Part shown: positions 54,819 to 64,000 of the stretch, piece by piece
How positions within the stretch are numbered: position 1 is the first letter of the stretch
How the letters are laid out: each line of letters starts with the position of its first letter
Origin: Ditylenchus dipsaci
Lineage: Eukaryota; Nematoda; Chromadorea; Rhabditida; Anguinidae
Assembly: GCA_004194705.1 (NCBI GenBank)
Contig: SADC01000924.1
Span: 124,001 to 188,000, forward strand
Length of the DNA: 64,000 nt
Direction of reading: 5' to 3'
Notes under the pieces: generated by a model
The model's input: the letters and a program-made list of their open reading frames with translations, nothing else
Told to the model about the DNA's origin: nothing
Database searches by the model: none
Position numbers and translations under genes: made by a program

Positions 54819-55408
54819 TATTGAAAATAATAGCTACAAAATTTATTGTCAATCTTCAAATTTTGAAATTTGCAAAGTTGACAGAATTAGTAAAGACGAA
54901 AATGTAATATTTTTTTTTTGGAAATTTTCTATAATAATATTATTATAAAAATTAAAAAATTTTAAAATTCTGAGCCTCTCTATAATTTAAAAATATTTGT
55001 AACTTATTGCGCTACACAATATTTGTAGTAATTGCAGCAAACGTTCACAATAATTAGCTATCACTATAAATTTTTTCTTTTCCACATGACCAATTGAAAA
55101 AAAAGTAAAAATTTTGATATGTGTGATCTAAAATGTTGAGATTCAAAAAGACTAGACGGCTTTGGATATTTACCAGTATCAAAAAGATTCTCTTGCATGT
55201 TTAATTAGAAGCAAATTAGATGGCTAAAGAAAAAAAATCTAAACACAAAGCTTGGAATAAATAAACCTGAACATTAAAAGGAAATAAAATTATTGTTTTC
55301 TCAATAGACTTCATAAACAACAAATAAAAATACACTTGCTTTGTTTTTTCTAAATATCTAGCCAAGTCAGTTGGCCAAATATACTAAAAATTTGTTTACT
55401 TTTATATA

Positions 55409-57248
55409 CAGGGTGGTGCAACTTTTTCTCCCTAGTTTTTTTTCGCCATATCTTTTTTATTTGCCCACGTATCTGTGAGATCTTTTAAGGCAGGATGGGT
55501 ATAAAACAGGGTTGCGAACTCAAAATTTAGGAAAAAGTACATTTGCCGAAAAATTTCATCTTGGTCACTTTCCGTCAAAAAAGACATTTTATGTAGTGCT
55601 ACTAATTTTTGAGCACCTAAAAAAAGATTTTGACGTAAAACCTCCGAAATAAAAAAGATTTCGGGTTCCGAAAAAGTACGAATCTTTTTTTAAAAAGTAA
55701 ATTTCGATACCCTGGTGTAAAACAACCCGCTTTTTCTTAAATCACCCGTTTTTTCTCTTAAGTCTACTACTTAATTTTAAATTATTTCTTTTTATTTCTT
55801 CATTTTTCACATTAAGATGCAGCCTTGGATCTAAACTTTCTGATAAGCTAGAAATTTATATTGGAAAATATAAAGATAGGGAGATTGACGTATTTGATGG
55901 AAGGACCTGGTTTAAAAACTTACTTTCTTCTATCACGTATATCTCGTTTTTTTGAAATTATACGGTTAACAAGGAAATGGCTGTACGTCCAAATAGTATG
56001 TCTTTGTGCAGAATTTCACGCTGAAGACGATGGTGAAAAAAATTGAAAAAAGTAACTCTATGGTGGTCAGCTGCCTTTGTGAACCGTCAATGTCACGATT
56101 TGCAAGTTAAAGGAGGTAAAACATGCCAATTTTTTGAATATATTGGCTCAATATCGTGAGCATAAAAAGCGCAGATTACGAGCTTATAAATGACATATCG
56201 TGGAGGTATTTATGACAATCATATAAAAAAATTTGGCTCTTAGAAACTAATGTGTTTTTTTTCAAAAACGTCGTTCATACAAAAATATGTACAAAAAAGT
56301 GTGAAAACGCCGTTTTTCAGTTAATAGCCGACACTATTTGACAGAGCGAGAAAAAGTGCACCAAATAGTGCTTTAAAGTGATCTAATTGTCATAAATACC
56401 TCAACGATATGTCATTAGAAAGCTCGCAATCCGCGCTTTTTTTGCACGAGATAAGATTAATATATCAAAAAATTGGTTTTACCTCTTTGAAGGGGCATAG
56501 GCAAAACTCGTGACATTGATCGTTCACAAAAGCAGCGAACCACCATAGAGTGACTTTTTCAAAAAAAAATTCATCATCGTGTTCAGCGTAAAATTCTGCA
56601 CCACGAACATACCATCAGGACGTACAGCCTTTCCCGTGTTAAGCGCTATAGCCTATTAGAAACCTATTATCCCGGGCTACATGATGGTATAAACGTTTTG
56701 GAAAATTATGTAAAAATAAAGCAGAAAATTTAATTTTAAAAATTAAGCGGGAAATTTAAGAAAATAGACGGGTGATACCAATTTCATCCTTTAGGATAGA
56801 GTGGATATTGGCGAGTTAAATGGTACTAAACATTAATTGTTATCTTGTTGCCACTTTTCATAATTGCTGCTTCTTAAAAAAACGTTTTTCGCCTCATACA
56901 CCAGAAAAGAAAGCGTAGTGTTTCATGCGATTCAATATTTGATCAAAAAGCTTACAAGAAAGATTTCGCCGAGAGCACACATCTATTAATTGATATGTGA
57001 AATAGGTGGTTTCAAAGCACTGCTTTTGGTACTGCGATTTCTTTTCTGGTGTATAAAACATCTGAAAAAAAAGAAATTTATTAGAAAGCGGCAATTATCG
57101 AAAGTGGAAAGAAGATTACAATGATTTTTCAGTACCATTCGATTTGCTGATGTTCACTCTCTCATTAAAAAAAGATCTCGTTAAGACGTGAAAAAATAAA
57201 AAAAAGATATGGCGAAAAAAACCAGGGAAAAAAAGTTGCGCCACCCTG
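55409..57248. mobile_element. Tc1/mariner-like 1.8 kb inverted-repeat element
   Basis: CAGGGTGGTGCAACTTTTT and on through TTTTTTCGCCATATCTTTT at the left are inverted at the right, with TA at both flanks. An inner inverted repeat spans about 55968-56650 (AGGAAATGGCTGTACGTCC, GTAAAACATGCCAATTTTTT, GACATATCGTGGAGGTATTT). Reading frames inside are short and I recognise no transposase. Confidence 0.7.
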
Positions 57249-58680
57249 TACTTAGAATTTACACTTTATGTAACAGAAAAAAGGCATGTAAAAATATTTG
57301 TTAAACTAAAATTTTAAAAGACTATTACTTTAAAACAACAAAAGCAACACAATATACACCCAAAGAACAGAAAAATGGCGAATATTGCTTAATGAAGCAG
57401 CGAGGCTTCACTGAGCTTGGATTGTAATTTTTGGTTTACACAAAAAGTAGAATTAAAGAATTAATATGAGACTACATATAGAGAATATAAAAAGCAAAAA
57501 CTGCTTTTGAAATAAAATTCAGCAAATAAAAAATATTTTCAATATTTTATAAAAATGTAGAAAGCATTTCCGCTATTTCAAAAGACCTTATTCGAATTTT
57601 TGACAGTATTGGAATACAACCGCCGCCCCCCCCCCCCAATAACTTTTAGGGGTAGCTTAAACCAACGCTGAAATTAGGATAGCTTTCCCCGAGCCTAAGG
57701 CCCTAAGCCAAAGCCTAAGGGCTAAGCCTAATTACTAAGCCTAAAAATTATTGGGGGAGGTAATTTCCAGTAGCGCCGATTTTTTTTATTTTTCTATAAA
57801 TCAAGCTCGATAAACTGACAATCCCTCATCTTCGTTCTCCCACCAAGTCCGCCATTTTTAGACTATTTGTGTCATCTTTTATCGCAAGTAATTTGTCAGT
57901 CTGGTGACAATAATTGGTAAAAAAATTACCACTCTATCGGAGATTTTTCCGATACGTGTCACTTTAGAATTAAAATCCGCGGGTCTCAATAAACGGACAC
58001 CTTATTTTCAGTAACAGGTCTCTGTTTATCGAGCTTGCCCTACTGGCAGAACTTCAAGGTTTGGAAAAATGAATGCTTAAATTGTAATCACTAAAATAAT
58101 TCTGACCGGATTGACAAATCACAAATCACAAAAGACGCCAAAATTAGGCTACAAAGAGTAGGATCCAGGGGAGGGAACGAACTTGTCCATTTATAAAGAT
58201 TCGACTGCGATTAAAATAAAAAGGTAAAGTAGAAATTAGAAATTTTCTGTCTGTAGTTCGCTTGACTGTATTAGTTTTATGAGTTTGATTCAAAAAGTTC
58301 TTGCTAAGCATTAATTAAACTATAGTTTTATTACTAAATGATTTCGTTTCCTAGTTATTAAACTCTTTCTTTATGAGAAATTTGCACTTTAGTTGCTTTT
58401 AAGGAAACTTTTTTGCGCCATATACTTAAGCTAGGATTTGCTTGAATGCTTTTTATGCAAATTTAATAATACTCAAAATGTTCTTTGCTTTTTTCGAAAA
58501 GCTTGAATATTAAACTTTTTGTGAATTAAATTTAAATAAGTTCTAGAAAAAACTAAAAGTTGCAATGTTTTTTTCCTGCGTATCCCTAAATTATTTTTTC
58601 TGTTACAGCCCCTAAAAACTTCGTACGAAATTTTTTCCTCTTTTTTTTAAAAAAACTTCCACTGTTGTGACCAACAATAA
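57249..58680. other. No gene; remnants of pogo-like and GC-tract repeats
   Basis: 57600-57770 holds a C-run and a hairpin of CCTAAGCC words. 57795-58210 has degenerate ATAAACGGACACC and TTTATAAAGATTCGACTG words, a decayed pogo-like MITE. A solitary end, CAGTCTAACCTCGATACAA, is at 58690. Confidence 0.45.
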
Positions 58681-59127
58681 AGCATAATACAGTCTAACCT
58701 CGATACAATGCCACCCTTAATATAACGGTGCCATGGCATTTCGTCCAAAATGCAGTTTATTCAAAATTCAATTCGTTCAAATTTGAGCATAATGAAGTCA
58801 CTTCCACCTGCGTACCGATATATAGGCACTGCCAAATACTATCATCTGACCGTTTCTCCCTAAGTCACCCAAGTATAACGTCCTTTGGGCTACGATCTCA
58901 ATCACTACGCGGTCTGAAAATTCTGGATAACAGAGGTTTTTGCAATCTTAATCGCTGGTATAAACACACTATAGTCAGGACATGATTGTAAGTAGGGTGA
59001 ACTATGTTTTGTTTTAAACTATGATTTGAGAGGGGATACCCGTTTATAGCAGGTTATAGTTGGCTTTACTATCCACCCTGAGGCTTGCTGCTCCGTTGAA
59101 AACTATTTCAGTCAGGAAAAGATGTTC

Positions 59128-59155
59128 TTTACCACCGGGATTCGAGCCTGTGACC
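59128..59155 (-). repeat. tRNA-like B box
   Basis: The minus strand reads GGCTCGAATCCCGGTGGT. No A box at the right distance, so it is a fragment of a tRNA-derived repeat. Confidence 0.3.
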
Positions 59156-59684
59156 TATTAGGGGATCAATTTACCTGAGGTCTATTTATCACCAGTCCAA
59201 AGTCCCATACCACAAAAGCGGAAAAGCCAATGAAAACTTAAAATCTCATCACCGAACAATGCGAACCACTCCAAAGCCGCCTAAACACTGTGGTTTAGCA
59301 TCCTTGGAGTGGTTTAGGAAAGTTTCGGATATCGGTGGTGTGATTCTGAGCGATCCATCCTATCAAAGTGGGATTCTGATTTGCTCAATCGCTTTTCGCA
59401 AAAAGTTTACACCCCTCCGCTTTAGTGGACCCCCAAAACCAGTTTTCATTGGCTTTTGGCCACTCTGGCACGGGTTTATGAGCTGTCGAGGTTATTTTAT
59501 GACTGTAAAAATGGTTTTTCGCAAAACTTTGACTAGAAATTCAAATTTAGACGAATTGAATTTTGGACGAATTGCCTTTGGAAGGACTGATTTTTGGACA
59601 AAATGCCATGCACCGATATAACACCAACCGAAAAAGAACCAATTAAGTCACATTTGACTGGAATTCAGTCGTATGGGAGCCAGT

Positions 59685-59775
59685 CCCAAGGAGTGGTCGC
59701 AGTGGTTAAGCGTTTGTGTTTATGGGCTGAAATCGTGCACAGGTTCGACCCACGTGGTGGCACGCTATTTATTTT
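59685..59775 (+). repeat. tRNA-derived SINE head
   Basis: GTGGTCGCAGTGGTTAAGCG is close to the A-box region of a class II (Leu/Ser) tRNA and AGGTTCGACCC is a B box 38 bp downstream. Acceptor pairing is absent. AT-rich tail follows. Confidence 0.55.
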
Positions 59776-60217
59776 GGCTTGTTTGACCAATTTTTGGGGT
59801 AATTTGACTTCTTGACGACAAATTCGAAATCAGCGACCACAATAACCTTTAGAAATAGGTCAAACAAGTTAAAAGAAATAGCATGCACCAGGGGCCTATT
59901 CCAACAGTTGAAAGTTGAAAGTAGATGGTAAAAATCGGTGGTTGAAGGTAGGTGGTCTGATTTTTTGTGAAAGTTGAAAGTAACTTTTTTTCGTTTTAGT
60001 CATTTCTAAATGCAATTAAAGTGGGATTCTGAATTCTTTGCGTAGAATCCAAAATTTTGAGTATCTTTTACGATTCCAATATGTAATTCGGATCTTTTCA
60101 CCATTTTTAACCTCGGGCGGTGATTCAGAAATATAAATAGGAAGTGGTATCCACTCATATTTTGGTATCAATTTATTCTCAGTGGTATCATTCTGTCATA
60201 AGTAACCATGTCCCCTA

Positions 60218-60472
60218 AGGTAGTGGTTCCCAGTTGGTGGTACTCAAGTGGTGGGGCACAGTTGGTATTTCATAGTAAATGTACCCAGATGGTATCCAGG
60301 TGGTTCAGGCAAGTTGGTAATTCACAGTTAGTGGTGCACAGTTGATGGTACTCACGTGTTAATGTCCAGTTGGTGGTATCTTGTTGATATTACCTAGTTG
60401 GTCTTACCAAGATGATGGTACCTAGGTAGTGGTACCCAGGTGGTCGTACCTAGGTAGTAGTATCCAGGTAGA
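60218..60472 (+). repeat. Minisatellite GGTGGTACCCAGTT-like
   Basis: About 18 degenerate units of 12-15 b built on GGTGGTACCCAGTT. Similar words occur at 2035-2095 (TTGTACCCAGGTAGTTGTAA), next to another family A copy, so the two may travel together. Confidence 0.7.
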
Positions 60473-60584
60473 ACAATTTTCGTCGAAACGATGGATCATC
60501 ACCGAGTTGATCCAAACACGAATTGTTCCACACATTTCTAATTCGTGCATTTTGAAAAAATTGGCGGGAATTTTATTTTTCCGG

Positions 60585-60770
60585 CTAAACAAACAAACCA
60601 AGTGGTCGTCCACTTGGTGCGAATTTTTTTACGTTTTTCATGTTCCAAAACCTGTTTATGGACTAATTCGGGACGCTGAAGATGGTTTGATAGTGGTAAA
60701 ATGACGTTTTCTCGGGTATTTTTTGAGTTTGGGAAATAATTGATTTCACCAAAACTCGTTGGTTTGGTTG
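60585..60770 (+). repeat. Repeat family A, partial copy
   Basis: CCAAGTGGTCGTCCACTTGG, TTACGTTTTTCATGTTCCAA, GCTGAAGATGGTTTGATAGT and TTTTGAGTTTGG match 2116-2500 closely. Confidence 0.65.
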
Positions 60771-61639
60771 CTTCAGACTAAAAAATTTAAATTCCCGCAA
60801 AAAATGCACGAATTTGAGAATTTAGAAATTGAAAGGAGAAAGCGAAAGTTGACAGTAGAAAGTAAAATTGAAAGTTGAAAGTGAGACACTTTCACTTGTT
60901 GGAACACCATCAACTTTCACTTTTCGACTTACTTTCAACTGTCAACTTTACACTTTCAGCTGTCGGAATAGGCCCAGGTGGGGTCGATCTACTGCGACAC
61001 CGATATTTATTTTCTCAACCTAAGTAGGTCTACCCTTCAAATGACAAATAATAATCAAATAAATAATTGCATTAATTAAACAAGCAGCAGTCTCTTTTCT
61101 ATTGGTGTTTTATCAGCTTTAACAATAAAAAGTCAACTAGGAACCACATACTGCTAAAGCTTAGTCTTTTGTTGCACTGCTCTAACCTTTGAGACTTTGA
61201 AAAAATTCAGACTTGTTGAGCCAGCAGTGAAAAGCAAAAAAGACCATAAAATTATTTTTAATATTCGCAAAAGCAACCAATTTATTATTCTTCAGCTCCT
61301 TAAGGCAAAAATAACTAGAAGGCTAAAAATTGCAAGACCTTCTCCAAAATCCCCAAAATGGGGAACATTTTTTTTTAGAATTATTTTTTACAGAGACATA
61401 CTCTTATGGGCTAGCTCTGAATGGGGCGTAAATTTGTGTGGGTGGCTTCTTGGGTGGGATGAGAACTGGCTAGGAAATTATTTTAATAATTGCTCACAGA
61501 GAACATGCTTTTTGGGGTCCTTTTGGAGCAATTGATTTTGGAAATACTTGAGAAAAAGCAATTTGTAAGTCAAAAGGATAAAATAAAATGCTTGCGAGAA
61601 ATACTTCAGGCTTTAACTTAGGGTTTTCTTTTTCCTATA

Positions 61640-61822
61640 CAGTCGACTCTCGTTAAACTGGCACTCCAATAAAGTGGCACCCTCGATAAACTGGCACATT
61701 GAAAAAGCCCTATTTGGCTGCCGACAAAGAAATTAGGCAAAGTAACATCCCAATAAACTGGCACCCCGATAAACTGGCACCCAGACTGGTCCCCAGGGTG
61801 CCAGTTTATCGAGAGTAGACTG
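61640..61822. mobile_element. pogo/Tigger-like MITE with AAACTGGCACC words
   Basis: CAGTCGACTCTCGTTAAACT and its inverted end (AGTTTATCGAGAGTAGACTG), flanked by TA. The word (A/T)AAACTGGCAC recurs six times, tandemly near both ends. Confidence 0.82.
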
Positions 61823-63115
61823 TATTAATTCCGATTGAATTTTCGATGTGAGTTTAACAAAAACAAAATTTTACTTTAGCAATCTTAACCTAAACCCCTA
61901 ATTATTCTCTCCCATTTTTTTATATGGTTGCAAACTATTTTTAAATGATTTCACTATTCCAAAAACTATCAAAAAGAAGTTTGCCGATGTTTCATGACCT
62001 TAAAAAGACTACATTGACCTTTATGCCCGGGGTGTCAGAGTTGATAATTGAATAAAAAATAATAACGTGAGAGAGTACAGGGTGTTTCAAGAATTTCGGT
62101 CGTAAATTTTCAACCGGTTCTTTAAAATTGACTCAGATAGCTGATAATTTTTTGGTATATCATAAATAAAAGATTTAGCCTGGTCTCACTGGGGTTCGGG
62201 TCCTGGTCTCTGGATGGGTAAGGACCAAACCACGCAAAGAACAAGCAAAAGTCGGGTTTTTTGATTGACAAAGCTTTTTTTGCGGCCAAAAAAACTGAGG
62301 GGGTGAGCAAATCGACTATTTTGTAACGCAAAAAGACTCTTTTTGCCAAAAAAAAGCTTTGGTCATTTGTGACTGTTCTCAATTCTTAATTTGTGGGTAA
62401 TTCTTTTTTCTGGGGCAAATATACTTTTTTGGAGCATATGTGTTTGGGACAGATATACTTTTTTGGGGGCAAATATATTTTTTTGTAGCAAATATATTTT
62501 TTATGGGCGAATTTTTCTCTTTAAGACAAGCTTACCCTCTCCACAGAGCCTTTCTGAAAAAAAAATTCCAAAAAGAGAAAAATTTGTCCCATATAAAAGT
62601 CTCCTATAAAAGTGACTTTGCCCCAATAACAAGTATATTTGCCCTGAAAAAAGGTTACTCTAAATTTCTTGATTTTTTTATCTTTTCAAATCCCTGATTT
62701 TTTAGGGTTTTAAAAAATTGACCATAAATTAAAAGTCAGGTCAATTTTTCATTTTTTCAATGTCGTCTATAAAGCATGGTTAACATCAGAAATCATATAA
62801 TATAAGTCTTAACCTACTTAAACTAATCAAACTGCTTTTTGAACATTTGACTAATGTTTGTAGAGTTGAAAAGACGCAGCCTAGCTGAGTAATTAGTCTA
62901 AGACTTAGTGTTTGTGCTCATGGGCCGTTAAATGTACTGACTCAAGACGCGGAAGGTTTTTTTGGAAAGGAAGTAAATTATTCTTTCAGAAGAAGCAATT
63001 TTTTTATAAAATCTGCTGTACAACAAACATCAATTTTAGCTTTGATGGATCTGTTAAATACAGCAAAAAGTTAGGCTACCGCTTGCCCAGTAACATGTGT
63101 TGTGCCAGAAAAAAT
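61823..63115. other. No gene recognised
   Basis: AT-rich. One solitary mariner-like end (ACAGGGTGTTTCAAGAATTT) is at 62076. Repeated GGGGCAAATATA(C/T)TTTTTT words occur at 62412-62505. Confidence 0.4.
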
Positions 63116-63240
63116 GTTGGCGCTACTGTAATATACCCCCCCCCCCCAAAAGCGCTACTGTAATATCCAACCCCCTCCCCCACCCCCCCCCCAAAAAATA
63201 GACCTACTGTCATATACCCCCCCCCCCCAAAACCCGACTT
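63116..63240 (+). repeat. C-tract array with GCTACTGTAATAT words
   Basis: Three copies of CTACTGTAATAT(A) or CTACTGTCATATACC, each followed by 8-13 C residues. This resembles the terminal TACCGGAGTATACCCCC of family B in a tandem, degenerate form. Confidence 0.6.
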
Positions 63241-63264
63241 TTTAGGGATGGTCAAAAACCATTT

Positions 63265-64000
63265 TTACACAATAATTTCGCCATAAAAGGACCAGAAAAG
63301 CAATTAAATGGGATCGCGGGCTGTATTGGAGGGAAGGGAATAATACAGGGGCCACTTCTCGAGATGGTTGGGATCCTTAGAGTACTAATTCTCTAAGCGT
63401 CTAAGGGTACTTTCAACCCAGAACTCAGGAACTTGTGTGCAGGCATAAGTATAAGTATTTCATGGACCAAGCCGATCAGCGGGGTGGACTTCGCGGGTTT
63501 ACTCATAGGCCTGGCACTTTTGGAGTGCTAGGCTGAATTTTTGGATGCTGGGCCTCTGGCCCGGCTTGTGTAGAACGAGGGCAATGCTGTTCGGCGAAAA
63601 AATAAAGATGTTGAACATAGCTTTGAATACTGGGCCTACCGCATAAATAACTCTGGTATGCATGTTTTTCATGCATCCAGAGTCGCTTTCGAGTGATTGG
63701 GTGTCTAAGGTATGTGGGTGTGCGCATTCTCAACTCCAAGCCCCCAAGCCCCCTGCGCCCCGAAGGGGCGCAGGGGCTGAGAGTTAGAGGTGCGCGCACG
63801 CACTTACCTTAGACATGATTCCGAGAAGTACACTTGATCATAATTGCATATAGAGTCTATTTTGCCACGGCCCGAGTTGAAAACATGGTAAAGCAGCTAA
63901 AAAAAAGTGGCCCCTGTATTATTCCTTTCCCTCCCAATACAGCCCATAATCCCTTTTAAACTGCTTTTCTGGTCCTTTATGGCAAAATTATTGCATAAAA
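63265..64000. mobile_element. Repeat family B, near full-length, at the window edge
   Basis: Arms: GCCATAAAAGGACCAGAAAA and GGGCTGTATTGGAGGGAAGG at the left are inverted at 63910-63995. The core hairpin is GCGCCCCGAAGGGGCGC with CCAAGCCCCCT at its left. The right end reaches or passes the window end. Confidence 0.6.

Larger units (their letters stand above)
59890..60976. mobile_element. 1.1 kb element with GAAAGTTGAAAGT words
   Basis: Ends GGGCCTATTCCAACAGTTGA and the inverted GCTGTCGGAATAGGCCC. GAAAGTTGAAAGT, GTAGAAAGTAAAATTGAAAG and complementary TTTCAACT words are clustered near both ends. The interior contains the GGTGGTACCCAGTT minisatellite and a family A repeat. Superfamily and target duplication were not determined. 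Confidence 0.6.

Noticed and set aside
59685..59775. tRNA-Leu or tRNA-Ser gene
   Set aside because: A and B boxes only. No acceptor stem or variable arm of the right shape.
61197..61535. 112-codon plus-strand frame, Trp-rich C-terminus
   Set aside because: Opens with TTG, has no recognisable domain and no splice or expression support.

Overview
The window is nuclear DNA of an AT-rich, intron-rich invertebrate. Three protein-coding loci are recognisable, all on the minus strand. Two carry short spliced exons with GT/AG borders: a SLC8-type Na+/Ca2+ exchanger (about 7.87-17.16 kb) and an aminergic GPCR that reads as a D1-like dopamine receptor (32.39-36.93 kb). The third is an F-box-like gene (25.07-26.01 kb). 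No bacterial-type operon, CRISPR array, rRNA gene or intact tRNA gene was seen. The receptor wording (a [11 protein letters not shown] second loop, an MRIHLGR third loop, a [11 protein letters not shown] helix 8) and the divergent F-box gene suggest an ecdysozoan, possibly nematode-like. That placement is inference.

Layout. 0-6.2 kb: nested transposon debris. One foldback element is split by a 2.5 kb insertion rich in the palindrome TTGCGCGCAA, and a second element carries arrays of AATCCGCGGATT. 6.2-17.2 kb: the exchanger, exons running right to left, with introns holding MITEs, tRNA-derived repeats and a 1.1 kb hAT-type element. 17.2-25 kb: no gene, many short inverted-repeat elements. 25-26 kb: F-box-like gene. 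26-29.3 kb: a satellite-like block of about 190-bp units and a minisatellite. 29.3-31.5 kb: a 2.2 kb pogo/Tigger-type transposon with a degraded transposase. 32.4-36.9 kb: the GPCR, nine exons that splice in frame to 628 codons. 37-64 kb: gene-poor, dominated by palindromes, hAT elements with exact 8-bp target duplications, pogo-like MITEs, a mariner-like 1.8 kb element and minisatellites.

Two themes run through the window. First, many elements share a plan: terminal inverted repeats, then tandem or palindromic copies of one short word near both ends, with a different word in each family. In the hAT and pogo types this fits known subterminal or tandem transposase binding sites. Second, the exchanger, the F-box gene and the pogo transposase all show repeated single-base losses that break otherwise conserved reading frames, while 1.9 kb of GPCR coding sequence is clean. 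Either the first three are decaying or the assembly has local indel errors. I cannot decide which without reads.
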